From: Nocardioides sp. InS609-2
GTDB taxonomy: Bacteria; Actinomycetota; Actinomycetes; Propionibacteriales; Nocardioidaceae
Assembly (NCBI RefSeq): GCF_023208195.1
Contig: NZ_CP060034.1
Span: forward strand, 2,976,001-3,040,000
Direction: 5' to 3'
DNA: 64,000 nt
The position numbers were made by a program, and so were the translations under genes. Shown in pieces: positions 36,720 through 44,832 of the stretch. The notes beneath the pieces were generated by a model that saw only the letters and a list, made by a program, of their open reading frames with translations, was not told the DNA's origin and did not search any database. Numbering within the stretch: position 1 is the stretch's first letter; each line of letters opens with the position of its first letter.

Positions 36720-37358
36720 ATGGCACTCCTCCACCAGGCGACCCTGACTCCCTCCAAGCGCGAGCTGATGGACGGCTGGCTGCCGAGCCGCTCGTGGTTC
36801 CCCGGCACCGCAGACCTCGAGCCCATCGGGGCCTACCGAATCGACGACCCGGCCGGCGAGGTGGGCATCGAGGGCTTCCTGCTCGGCAGCCCCGACAGCC
36901 CTGAGCGCCCAGCGTTGCACCTGCCGCTGACCTACCGCGACGCGCCGCTCGCTGGTGCCGAGGCGTTCCTCGTCGGCACGATGGAGCACTCGGTGCTCGG
37001 GAAGCGCTGGGTGTACGACGCGTGCGGTGACCCCGTCTTCGCCAGGGCGCTCGCGGCCACCGTGCTGAACGGTGACCACGAGGCCGACCTGTTCATCGAG
37101 GTCGATGGCGAGATGCAGCAGCGCAAGCCCACCGTGACCGTCCGCGGCACCGGCACCGGCACCGGTGCCGGTGCCGAGATCGCCGACCTCGCCGAGGTCG
37201 TCGTACGTGACGTTGGCTCGACCACCGTGATCGAGGCCGGCCCGTTCGAGCTGGTCGTCGTGCGCGTCGTCGGCACCGACATCGCCGGGGACGAGACGTT
37301 GGTGGCGCACTGGCCCGGCGTCGACACGGCCGTGCTGGCCGGCGTACGGCGCCGCTAG
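36720..37358 (+). CDS. maltokinase N-terminal cap-like domain protein
   Basis: 212 aa. It resembles the cap domain that precedes the kinase of actinobacterial maltokinases (LMDGWLPSRSWFPG; FLVGTMEHSVLGKRWVYDACGDP), but the kinase part is missing. Such stand-alone cap proteins are common in actinobacteria; none has a proven role known to me. A Gly-Thr repeat (GTGTGTGAGAE) sits near residue 150. Its TAG stop shares the palindrome CTAG (37355-37358) with the stop of the convergent RTX gene. Confidence 0.7.
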   Translation: MALLHQATLTPSKRELMDGWLPSRSWFPGTADLEPIGAYRIDDPAGEVGIEGFLLGSPDSPERPALHLPLTYRDAPLAGAEAFLVGTMEHSVLGKRWVYDACGDPVFARALAATVLNGDHEADLFIEVDGEMQQRKPTVTVRGTGTGTGAGAEIADLAEVVVRDVGSTTVIEAGPFELVVVRVVGTDIAGDETLVAHWPGVDTAVLAGVRRR

Positions 37359-38686
37359 CGACGCTCGCACCGGGTCCTCTTCTCGGCCCGGCACACGTCG
37401 GTGCGGCCCCGACCGTCGGCCTTGTCGCGCCCGGCGTTGCCGTTCAGCCGGTCAGGCCCGAGGGATCCGCGCAGCTGGTCGTGGCCCTTGCCTCCCGAGA
37501 GGCGTGCGCGCTGGGTGCAGTCGAACTTGAACGTCTCGAAGACCCCGTCGAACAGGGACCCCACCGAGTCGGGCCCGGCCCGTCCCGTGATCCGCATGCG
37601 GCAGCCCGTCGTGGACAGGGAGTTGCGGCCGGACGTGCCGCGGAGCGAGACGACGCGGGCGATCGCATGGGCGTTCTCGAAACCGGTGGCCGTGGCGTGC
37701 CACACGCCGTCCATCTGGAGGCGACCCATCGCCAGATCGAGGTCCAGGGAGCTCCGGTCGGTGGCCACGGCCAGGAAGTCGCGACCGCTGCCTCCGTCGT
37801 AGCCGCTCCGGGCGGCGCCGGGACTGTCGGTCCGGAGATCGTCGTCACCGCCACCGAGACGCACGGAGTTGACGCCGGCAGGCACGTTCTTCCCCGCCCT
37901 AAGAAGGGTCACGTTCTCGTCCAGGTCGCCACCGATGACCTCCACGTAGGAGGCCTCCGGCCCCACGCGGTTGACGTAGAAGTCCTCGAGGCCCGACCAC
38001 TCCACCTGGGGCAGTCCGTTGCGCGTGCCCCGACCGGTGGCGTTGTCGAGCTTGAGACTCCCGCCGCCGACTGCGGTGCCGAGGTTGTCTTCCCCGACTC
38101 CGGCGTCGATGCGGCCCACGGCGGTGCCCCCGGCGCCACGCCAGGTGATGCCGTCGTCGCCCGCGCCGAGGTCGATGACGTCGAGGTTGTGGGCCGTGTC
38201 GTCACCGCTGTTCACGCCGTCGCTGCCCGGGCCCGTGGTGATGGTGTCGGGCTCCGAGTCGGTGGCGGTGATGAAGTCGGCGCTGATGGTCCCGGCAACG
38301 ACGCTGTCGCTCTTCGGGCCGCCGTAGAACTGGTCCGAACCCTCGCCGAGCACCGCCTGGGCGGCCCACCCGCCGGCCCCCGTGCCGTCGACCACGTCGG
38401 CGCCCGGGCCGGTGGCGATCTGCACCGACTGGAAGTTGCCGCCGGAGAACGTGCGCCCTGTGACGCAGACCAGGTCGTCGCCGCCCAGGGTGTTGACGAG
38501 CCGCGCGTTGTTGGTGACGACGACGTCGCGGCCCTGGGTGCCGGTGAGCGAGGCCTCCTCGGAGCCCACGATCGTGGCGGCCTCGCCCCGGCAGGTCTCG
38601 GCCGCGGACGCCGGAGTCGCGGGTACGGCGGTCAGTGTGGCGCCGACGGCGATGGTGAACGTGAGCAGGCGACGTACTGACGCCAT
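37355..38686 (-). CDS. secreted RTX-like repeat protein 2 (tandem duplicate)
   Basis: 443 aa, signal peptide 1-28 (cleavage after PASA). RTX-like repeats are spread through the protein (GGDDLVCVTG, LGAGDDGITWRG, GGGDDDLRTDSPG) and end with GGKGHDQLRG and the cap DVCRAEKRTRCERR. It is 1,527 bp from its twin at 38882 at both start and stop, with no length change. The duplicates share N- and C-terminal thirds and differ more in the middle. It converges with the cap-like gene; the two stops overlap in CTAG. Confidence 0.78.
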   Translation of the reverse strand: MASVRRLLTFTIAVGATLTAVPATPASAAETCRGEAATIVGSEEASLTGTQGRDVVVTNNARLVNTLGGDDLVCVTGRTFSGGNFQSVQIATGPGADVVDGTGAGGWAAQAVLGEGSDQFYGGPKSDSVVAGTISADFITATDSEPDTITTGPGSDGVNSGDDTAHNLDVIDLGAGDDGITWRGAGGTAVGRIDAGVGEDNLGTAVGGGSLKLDNATGRGTRNGLPQVEWSGLEDFYVNRVGPEASYVEVIGGDLDENVTLLRAGKNVPAGVNSVRLGGGDDDLRTDSPGAARSGYDGGSGRDFLAVATDRSSLDLDLAMGRLQMDGVWHATATGFENAHAIARVVSLRGTSGRNSLSTTGCRMRITGRAGPDSVGSLFDGVFETFKFDCTQRARLSGGKGHDQLRGSLGPDRLNGNAGRDKADGRGRTDVCRAEKRTRCERR

Positions 38687-38714
38687 GAGGACCCCCTGAG
38701 AGTCGGGCCGCTCA

Positions 38715-38880
38715 TCGGAAGTCGATGAGCAGCATGTTCGTCGGTGCCGTCCGAGGTGAACGGTCCGAAGTGTGATGCGTCGTCTCCGGAAGAAGTTGTC
38801 TCCGACGACTCATCGCCGATGATGCCGTGGTCGATCAACGGTGCGCGGCAGCACTTCGCGACGTACGGACGTACGACGCC
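38715..38880 (-). pseudogene. duplicated 3' tail of the methyltransferase gene
   Basis: The translated tail (DHGIIGDESSETTSSGDDAS and HFGPFTSDGTD) matches the C-terminus of the methyltransferase at 40238-41083 (DRGIPGDEPSETTSADDDAS, HFGPFTSDGTD). It has no start region and decayed near its end. It stands in the same position relative to RTX gene 2 as the intact gene does to RTX gene 3, so it is a by-product of the tandem duplication. Confidence 0.85.
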
Positions 38881-38881
38881 G

Positions 38882-40213
38882 TCACCGACGCTCGCACTTC
38901 GTCCTCTTCTCCGTCCGGCACATGTCGTTGCTGCCCCGGCCCTCGGCTGCGTCTCGTCCCGTGTTGCCGATCAGCCGGTCGGGGCCGCGGCTGCCGCGCA
39001 GGGTGTCGGGCCCGCGGCCACCGGAGAAGCGCGCGTGTTGGGTGCACTTGAAGAAGAACCGCTCGAAGATGCCGTCGTACGCCGACCGCAGCAGGTCCTT
39101 CCCGCCCCCGCCCACGATGACCTGCCGGCAGCCGGTGGTGGTGAGCGAGTTGGCCCCGTCGGTGCCGCGGATGGACACGGTGCGCGCGAGGAGGTGTGCG
39201 TCCTCGACGCCGCTGACGCGGCCCCGGGCCTGACCTCCCACGTCGAGGCCGCCGCTCCTGAGGTCCAGGGCGAGCGGGGATGCGGCGGACCCGATCACCA
39301 GAAGGTCGCGCCCGGTGCCGCCGTCGTACGCGCTGCCGGGGGCGCCGGGCACCTCTGAGCGGAAGGTGTCGTCGCCCGCGCCGAGGTCGACGCCGACGCG
39401 CCCGGCCGACCTCATGCCACGCGCTGCCAAGAAGGTCACCTCTTCGTCCGCTCCGCCGCCGACGACGTCCACCGCGGTCGGGGTCGAGACGATCGACAGG
39501 AGGTGGAAGACCTCCAGGCCCGACCACCCGGCGAACGGCTGGCCGTCGCGGGTGGATCGACCCGCGGCGTTGTCGATCCGGACCGCATCGGTGCCCACGG
39601 TGACGCTGAGCGTGTCGCGTCCCTCGCCGGCGACGATGGACCCGACGGAGGCGGCACCGGCCCCACTCCAGCTGAGGTAGTCGTCGTCCGCGCCGAGGTC
39701 GATCGAGTCGAGGTTGGCCAGCGCGTCGCCGCCGCTGGCCACCGAGTCGGGACCGGCGCCCGTGACGACCGTGTCGGGCTCGGTGTCGACGGTCTTGTTG
39801 TAGTCGGCGCTGACGGCGCCTGCGGAGACGTGGTCGCTCTTCGGCCCGCCGTAGAACTGGTCGGAACCCTCGCCCAGCACCGCCTGCGCGGACCAGCCGC
39901 TGGCCCCCGTGCCGTCGACCACGTCCGCACCGGGACCGGTGGCGATCTCCACCACGTCGAAGTTGCCGCCGGAGAACGTGCGCCCCGTGACGCAGACCAG
40001 GTCGTCGCCGCCCAGGGTGTCCACGGCCGTCGCGTTGTCGGTGACGACGACGTCGCGGCCCTGGGTGCCGGTGAGCGAGGCCTCCTCGGTGCCCACGATC
40101 GTGGCGGCCTCACCCCGGCAGGTCTCGGCAGCGGACGCTGGAGTCGCGGGTACGACGGCCAGGGTGGCGCCGAGTGCGAGAGTGAAGCTGAGCAGGCGGC
40201 GTACTAGTGCCAT
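38882..40213 (-). CDS. secreted RTX-like repeat protein 3 (tandem duplicate)
   Basis: 443 aa, signal peptide 1-28 (PATPASA). It shares ETCRGEAATIVG, LGGDDLVCVTGRTFSGGNF and AVLGEGSDQFYGGPKSD with RTX protein 2. RTX-like repeats include LGADDDYLSWSG and GGRGPDTLRG; the end is DMCRTEKRTKCERR with two cysteines. It lies 24 bp behind the methyltransferase stop on the same strand, so it may be its operon partner. Export and Ca2+ binding are likely; the role is unknown. Confidence 0.78.
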   Translation of the reverse strand: MALVRRLLSFTLALGATLAVVPATPASAAETCRGEAATIVGTEEASLTGTQGRDVVVTDNATAVDTLGGDDLVCVTGRTFSGGNFDVVEIATGPGADVVDGTGASGWSAQAVLGEGSDQFYGGPKSDHVSAGAVSADYNKTVDTEPDTVVTGAGPDSVASGGDALANLDSIDLGADDDYLSWSGAGAASVGSIVAGEGRDTLSVTVGTDAVRIDNAAGRSTRDGQPFAGWSGLEVFHLLSIVSTPTAVDVVGGGADEEVTFLAARGMRSAGRVGVDLGAGDDTFRSEVPGAPGSAYDGGTGRDLLVIGSAASPLALDLRSGGLDVGGQARGRVSGVEDAHLLARTVSIRGTDGANSLTTTGCRQVIVGGGGKDLLRSAYDGIFERFFFKCTQHARFSGGRGPDTLRGSRGPDRLIGNTGRDAAEGRGSNDMCRTEKRTKCERR

Positions 40214-40237
40214 GGGTCCCCCAGAGTGTCGGTCCGT

Positions 40238-41083
40238 CTACCGGAAGTCGATGAGCAGCATGTCTGTGTCGGTGCCGTCCGAGGTGAACGGTCCGAAGTG
40301 GGACGCGTCGTCGTCGGCAGAAGTTGTCTCCGAAGGCTCATCGCCAGGGATGCCGCGGTCGATCACCTGGGCGCGGAAGCACCGGGCGACGTACGGGAGC
40401 TGCATGCCGTCCATGCCGCGGCCGAAGTCCTCGTAGAACGCCAGGATCTCGGCGAACTTCGCCGCGCGCGCGTCGTCGTCGAGGGTGGAGATGCTGGGCC
40501 GGGAGGCGGCGAGGTCGACGATCGACTCGCGGTTGATGTCCTGCCAGTGCCGGAACTCGGCCCCGTCGACGAAGCCGAACAGGTCGGAGCACTTCAGGGC
40601 GCCGGCCGGGTCGTCGCCGGAGTCCGTGCCGCCCAGGAGGGCGCCGAGGCGGCGCACCCACGGGATGCGCTCGTCGCGGTAGTTCCAGACCAGCGCGAGA
40701 TGGCCGCCGGACTTGAGCACCCGCGCGATCTCCGGCAACGCCCTCTCGTGGTCGAACCAGTGGAACGACTGCGCGCACACGACCACGTCGACCGACCGGT
40801 CGGGCACGGGCAGGTCCTCGGCGCCGGCGACGGAGGTGCGTACGTCGGGCAGCCGCTCGGCCAGCACCGCCAGCATCGCCTCGTCGGGGTCGGTCGCGTG
40901 CACGTCGTGCCCCTGCCCGGCCAGTAGCGCGGTGAGCTTGCCCGTGCCGGCGCCCACCTCGAGCACCGAGCGGCCCGGCCCGCCGGTGAGCCACTGACCG
41001 GCCTCTGCCGGGTAGCCCGGCCGGCCGCGGTCGTAGGCGCGCGCATCGGAACCGAAGGAGAGTGCAGGCTGTCGGTCGGTCAT
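40238..41083 (-). CDS. class I SAM-dependent methyltransferase
   Basis: 281 aa. The SAM-binding glycine motif VLEVGAGTGKLT (about 40-51), acidic HATDPDEAML and the post-motif WFDHERALPEIARVLKSGGHLAL are typical of the UbiE/Methyltransf_11 group. Substrate unknown; nothing nearby indicates a pathway. TAGCCT lies 7 nt before the ATG, so it may be leaderless, divergent from the Fic-like gene over only 27 bp. Its 3' tail is duplicated at 38715-38880. Confidence 0.85.
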   Translation of the reverse strand: MTDRQPALSFGSDARAYDRGRPGYPAEAGQWLTGGPGRSVLEVGAGTGKLTALLAGQGHDVHATDPDEAMLAVLAERLPDVRTSVAGAEDLPVPDRSVDVVVCAQSFHWFDHERALPEIARVLKSGGHLALVWNYRDERIPWVRRLGALLGGTDSGDDPAGALKCSDLFGFVDGAEFRHWQDINRESIVDLAASRPSISTLDDDARAAKFAEILAFYEDFGRGMDGMQLPYVARCFRAQVIDRGIPGDEPSETTSADDDASHFGPFTSDGTDTDMLLIDFR

Positions 41084-41110
41084 CTCCTGCAGGCTACTAG
41101 CGTTCCCCGC
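41084..41110. promoter_or_regulatory. 27-bp divergent promoter region with two adjacent -10 hexamers
   Basis: On the minus strand TAGCCT (complement of 41091-41096) is 7 nt from the methyltransferase ATG. On the plus strand TAGCGT (41098-41103) is 7 nt from the GTG at 41111. The two boxes are one base apart. Confidence 0.5.
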
Positions 41111-41833
41111 GTGACCACCGACCCACTGGCCTGGCTGACCTCACTCGAAGGCGTGCCCTCGTCGTACGCCGCGGTGCGCGACGGCATCGATGCCCTGCTC
41201 CGCGACCGCGGTCTCCGTCGTACGCCGCCGGAGATGACCGCCGAGTCGTTGCTGCGCGGCGCGCACGCGTCGGCCGTGCTGGAAGGGTCGGCGTCGTCGC
41301 TCGAGGACGTCCGCGCCGGGGCCGGCGACGCGATCGCGACCGACGCGGTGCGGCTGTCGTCGGAGCTGCTCGGCCTGGCGCCGTCACTGTCCCGTTCGCC
41401 GTTGCAGGCGCTGGCGCGGATCCACGCGCTGGCGGCCCAAGGATCCGTGGCCGACGACGTACTCGGGCGCCCGCGCGACGCCGCGTCGGCCGACCGGCTG
41501 CGTGCCCTGTCTGACCTCTTGCTGACGCCGACCGAGGCGCCGGCGCTGCTGGTGGCCGCGGTCGTGCACGCCGACATCGCCTCGGCGGCGCCGTTCGCGT
41601 CGCACAACGGCCTGGTGGCGCGGGCCGCCGAACGGCTGGTGCTCGTCTCCCGCGGGGTCGACGAGAAGTCGCTGATCGTGCCCGAGGCGGGGCACCTGGC
41701 GTTGCGGGCGGAGTACGAGTCGAACCTGGTCGGCTACCGCGACGGCGGGCAGCGCGGCGTGCACGCGTGGGTGATGTACGCAGCGGAGGCCTATGCCGCC
41801 GGGGCCGACGCGAGCCCGCTGCGCACCGATTGA
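41111..41833 (+). CDS. degenerate Fic-fold protein
   Basis: 240 aa, helical. The N-terminal LLRGAHASAVLEGSASSLEDVR resembles the Fic N-terminal helix (xSSxIEGxxxTxEEV), and HADIASAAPFASHNGLVARAAERL aligns with the Fic motif HPFxDGNGRxxR, with GNGR replaced by HNGL. The catalytic His and Arg pattern is incomplete, so AMP transfer is unlikely; it may be a pseudoenzyme. Homologues in actinobacteria are often annotated vaguely as oxidoreductase, which the sequence does not support. GTG start, leaderless pattern. Confidence 0.6.
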   Translation: MTTDPLAWLTSLEGVPSSYAAVRDGIDALLRDRGLRRTPPEMTAESLLRGAHASAVLEGSASSLEDVRAGAGDAIATDAVRLSSELLGLAPSLSRSPLQALARIHALAAQGSVADDVLGRPRDAASADRLRALSDLLLTPTEAPALLVAAVVHADIASAAPFASHNGLVARAAERLVLVSRGVDEKSLIVPEAGHLALRAEYESNLVGYRDGGQRGVHAWVMYAAEAYAAGADASPLRTD

Positions 41834-41872
41834 CCCTTGCGCCACCGGCTCGCACCACGGTTGGGTGAGCGG

Positions 41873-42953
41873 ATGCGCAGACTTCTCGGGGCCCTCACCG
41901 CCCTCATGCTGACCATGGTGCCCCTCGCCGCCTCCGCTTCCGGACCCACGCCGACCGGGCCGTCGAAGGACGACGTGTCCTGGAAGCGCGTCGACATCGA
42001 CACCGACCAGGGCCTCCGCGGCCTCGACGCCGTCTCCGCCAAGGTCGCCTGGGTCGCCGGCAGCGACGGCGGCGTCTGGCGCACCGTCGACGCCGGCAAG
42101 ACCTGGAAGGACGTCACGCCCGCCGCCCAGATCCTGGCGTTCCGCGACGTCGAGGCCACGTCCAAGAAGACCGCGCTGGTCCTGGCGATCGGTCCCGGCG
42201 AGGAGTCGCAGATCCTGCGCACCGACGACGGTGGCGAGTCCTGGGCGACGGCGTTCGTCAACGACGAGCCGACCGCGTTCTACGACTGCATGGGTATGCC
42301 GCCCCAACGGCAAGGACGGTCTCGCCCTCAGCGACCCGGTCGAAGGCGAGATGCGGCTGATCCGCACCAGGGACGGCGGCAAGTCGTGGACCCGCGTCGA
42401 CGCGGCCGGGCTGCCCGCGCCGGTGGCCGACGAGTTCTACTTCGCCGCGAGCGGCACCTGCCTGGTCACCTCGGGTGACCGCGACGCGTACGTCGTCAGC
42501 GGCGGTGCCGCGGCTCGCGTCCTCCACTCCACCGACAAGGGCCGCAGCTGGAAGGTCGCCGACTCCACGCTCGCTCCGGGCGATGCCGCCGGCGCGTTCT
42601 CGATCGCGGTGCGCGACGAGGCGCAGGGCGTGCTGGTCGGCGGCGACTTCGAGCAGGAGACCGAGGGCACCGACCGGTCGGCGTACCTCTCCGGCAAGGG
42701 GAAGTGGAAGAACGGTGGCGACCTGAGCGGCTACCGCTCCGGCGTCGCCTGGCTGCCGGGCACCGCGGCGGTCGCCGTGGCCGTTGGTCCGTCGGGCAGT
42801 GACCTGACCGTCAACGGTGGCCGGACGTGGAAGAAGTTCTCCAGGGCCGACTTCGACTCCGTCCAGTGCGCGGAGAACGCCGAGGGCGCTGCGTCGTGCT
42901 GGGCGTCGGGCGCAGACGGTGCGGTGGGGCGGCTGAAGGTCAGGACGCGCTGA
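41873..42953 (+). pseudogene. secreted Ycf48/BNR-repeat beta-propeller protein with one frameshift
   Basis: Signal peptide near the start (RRLLGALTALMLTMVPLAASA), then BNR/Asp-box repeats with WRTVDAGKTWKD, LRTDDGGESWA, TRDGGKSWTR, STDKGRSWK and VNGGRTWKK. Such propellers of about 350 residues resemble Ycf48 and sialidase folds. An extra C in the run 42302-42305 breaks the frame after FYDCMGMPP; the second frame continues with PNGKDGLALSDPVEGEMR. Removing one base restores a single 359-aa protein. It is either a recent pseudogene or a sequencing error. Confidence 0.75.
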
Positions 42954-43716
42954 CTAGCGTCGGCGCCCGACCCGCACCAGGACCGCGCGGGAGAACGACG
43001 GGGAGAGGTCGACCTTCGAGCACGGGACCCACGCCACGGGCGTAGAACTTGTTCTCGAGGACCGTGGGCTCGAGCGGCGTCGTGTTGGCGGTGTGCAGGA
43101 GGTGGCGGAAGAAGCCGGCCGGCACCTTGACGGCTTCGCTGCGGGCGAGGATCACGGCCCGGTCCTCGGCCACACCCGCGCGGAACTCCTCCCGATACGC
43201 GCAGCCCGGCCGCGGCCGCCCGGGCAGAAGCACCCCGGCGTACGCGCCGTCGACACCGTGCCGCCACGATCCCTCGGTCGAGACGGTGCCGTCCTCGTCG
43301 TAGGCGTGGGTGTGCTCGCCGAGGTACCACAGCGAGCCGCCGGAGTCCTGGGCGTACCAGTCGAGGGTGTCCTCGATGATGCGGCCGCTGGAGCGGACGA
43401 CGTCGTGTACGACGCGCGCCTCGACGCCTTCGATCAGCGTCGTGCGACGGGTCACCGTGACGGTGACGCGCTGGGTCTCGCCGTCGCCGTGCTCGACGAA
43501 GTGCCATACCGTGCCCGGCCGCATCGGCCAGTAGGGATGGTCGATCCGGGTCGTGAAGTCGGCCGGGTCCAGCCGCACCGGCTCGCCTCCCCGGGGAAGC
43601 TGACCGCATCGATCAGAGGTGCCCTCGAGAGCATCGCTTCCGGGGCCTGCGGACGTGGCGACCGCCGCCGCCACTGTGATCGCGGCCAGAGCCGACCAAA
43701 GACCGGCACGGCTCAT
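42940..43716 (-). CDS. secreted protein of unknown function
   Basis: 258 aa with an N-terminal hydrophobic segment (LWSALAAITVAAAVATSA). The body reads DHPYWPMRPGTVWHF, then many beta strands (VTVTVTRRTTLIEGVEARVV), then FYARGVGPVLE. No catalytic motif is seen. Near 43013-43017 the last 30 codons may be shifted by one base: deleting one would give the ending VDLSPSFSRAVLVRVGRRR with a stop at 42954-42956 in a CTAG, which looks more natural than the present proline- and arginine-rich tail. The ATG lies 1 nt after the PepSY stop, so they form an operon. Confidence 0.6.
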   Translation of the reverse strand: MSRAGLWSALAAITVAAAVATSAGPGSDALEGTSDRCGQLPRGGEPVRLDPADFTTRIDHPYWPMRPGTVWHFVEHGDGETQRVTVTVTRRTTLIEGVEARVVHDVVRSSGRIIEDTLDWYAQDSGGSLWYLGEHTHAYDEDGTVSTEGSWRHGVDGAYAGVLLPGRPRPGCAYREEFRAGVAEDRAVILARSEAVKVPAGFFRHLLHTANTTPLEPTVLENKFYARGVGPVLEGRPLPVVLPRGPGAGRAPTLVSAS

Positions 43717-43717
43717 C

Positions 43718-44038
43718 TCACTCGCCCTGGTCTTCGCTGTCGCCCTCGATGACGACGACGTCGTACGCCGCGTCGAGACGTACATCGACGGTGCTGCCGT
43801 CGGTGCGGGTGACCTCGACCTCCCAGGTGGCGCCGTTCTCGGAGTCGCGCTCGACGCTGTTGGCCTTGCCACCGCCGGTGGCGTCGAGTGCTGCCGCGGT
43901 GGCGTCCTCGGCCTGCTGTGACGAGAAGTCCTGCGAGCCGGGCTCGGGGTCCTCGCCCCCGCTGCTGGCCATGGCCACCCCGCCGGTGACGCTGGCGGCC
44001 AGCACGATTCCGGTGGCGATGGCGATGCTCTTCTTCAT
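43718..44038 (-). CDS. PepSY-domain secreted protein
   Basis: 106 aa: signal peptide (1-24; LAASVTGGVAMA) and one PepSY domain (about 40-98; EDATAAALDATGGGKANSVE, WEVEVTRTDGSTVDVRLD). PepSY proteins modulate peptidases or ligand sensing outside the membrane. AAGGAG lies 6 nt before the ATG. It diverges from an OmpR/PhoB-type two-component system, a frequent arrangement in which the system controls the PepSY gene. Confidence 0.82.
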   Translation of the reverse strand: MKKSIAIATGIVLAASVTGGVAMASSGGEDPEPGSQDFSSQQAEDATAAALDATGGGKANSVERDSENGATWEVEVTRTDGSTVDVRLDAAYDVVVIEGDSEDQGE

Positions 44039-44153
44039 GACGACTCCTTCAGATGGACCGGGTGGACCACCCCAGCGTGCGACGACGACGCTGAATCCCC
44101 GCTGAACGAGGCGGGTTCAGCGCGCGTTCAGACTTCCCGTGGGACCGTGGCGC

Positions 44154-44831
44154 ATGCGCATCCTGGTCGTGGAGGACGACGCGGCAATGGCCGCTGCCGT
44201 CCGGCGCGGGCTGGAGGCGGAGGGCTACGCGGTCGACGTCGCAGCCGACGGGATCGAGGGTGAGTGGCTGGCCCAGGAGAACGCGTACGACGCGCTGGTC
44301 CTCGACGTGATGCTGCCGCGGCTGGCGGGCGACGAGCTCTGCGCGCGGCTCCGCAAGGCCGGAAACTGGGTGCCGATCCTGATGCTCACCGCGCGGTCGG
44401 GGGCGGCCGAGGAGGCGAGCGCTCTCGACGCCGGCGCCGACGACTTCCTGGCCAAGCCCTTCTCCTACCTCGTCCTGGTCGCCCGGCTCCGCGCGCTCGT
44501 ACGACGCGGGGTCGTCGACCGGCCGACCGTCCTCGTGGCCGGCGACCTCCGGCTCGATCCGGCCGGGCACCAGGTGTGGCGCGGCGAGACCGAGGTGGCG
44601 CTGACCCCTCGGCAGTTCTCGCTGCTGGAGTTCCTGCTGCGGCGCGCCGGCGAGGTCGTGTCGAAGGCGACGATCCTCGAGCACGTGTGGGACTTCGCCT
44701 ACGAAGGCGACCCCAACATCGTCGAGGTCTATGTCCGCCAGCTGCGACAGCGGCTCGACGACCCGTTCGACCGCCACAGCCTGCAGACGGTCCGGCTCGT
44801 CGGCTACCGGCTGGACCCCGACGGTGGCTGA
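44154..44831 (+). CDS. OmpR/PhoB-family response regulator
   Basis: 225 aa. Receiver domain with E7-D8-D9 and phosphoacceptor D51 (LVLDVMLPR), Thr in MLTARSG and Lys in AKPFSY. Winged helix from about 130 (LTPRQFSLLEFLLRRAGEVV to RLVGYRLDP). I start at MRILVVEDD; an upstream ATG at 44139 adds five unlikely residues. It overlaps or abuts the kinase gene, so they are one unit, divergent from the PepSY gene, a probable target. Confidence 0.9.
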   Translation: MRILVVEDDAAMAAAVRRGLEAEGYAVDVAADGIEGEWLAQENAYDALVLDVMLPRLAGDELCARLRKAGNWVPILMLTARSGAAEEASALDAGADDFLAKPFSYLVLVARLRALVRRGVVDRPTVLVAGDLRLDPAGHQVWRGETEVALTPRQFSLLEFLLRRAGEVVSKATILEHVWDFAYEGDPNIVEVYVRQLRQRLDDPFDRHSLQTVRLVGYRLDPDGG

Positions 44832-44832
44832 G

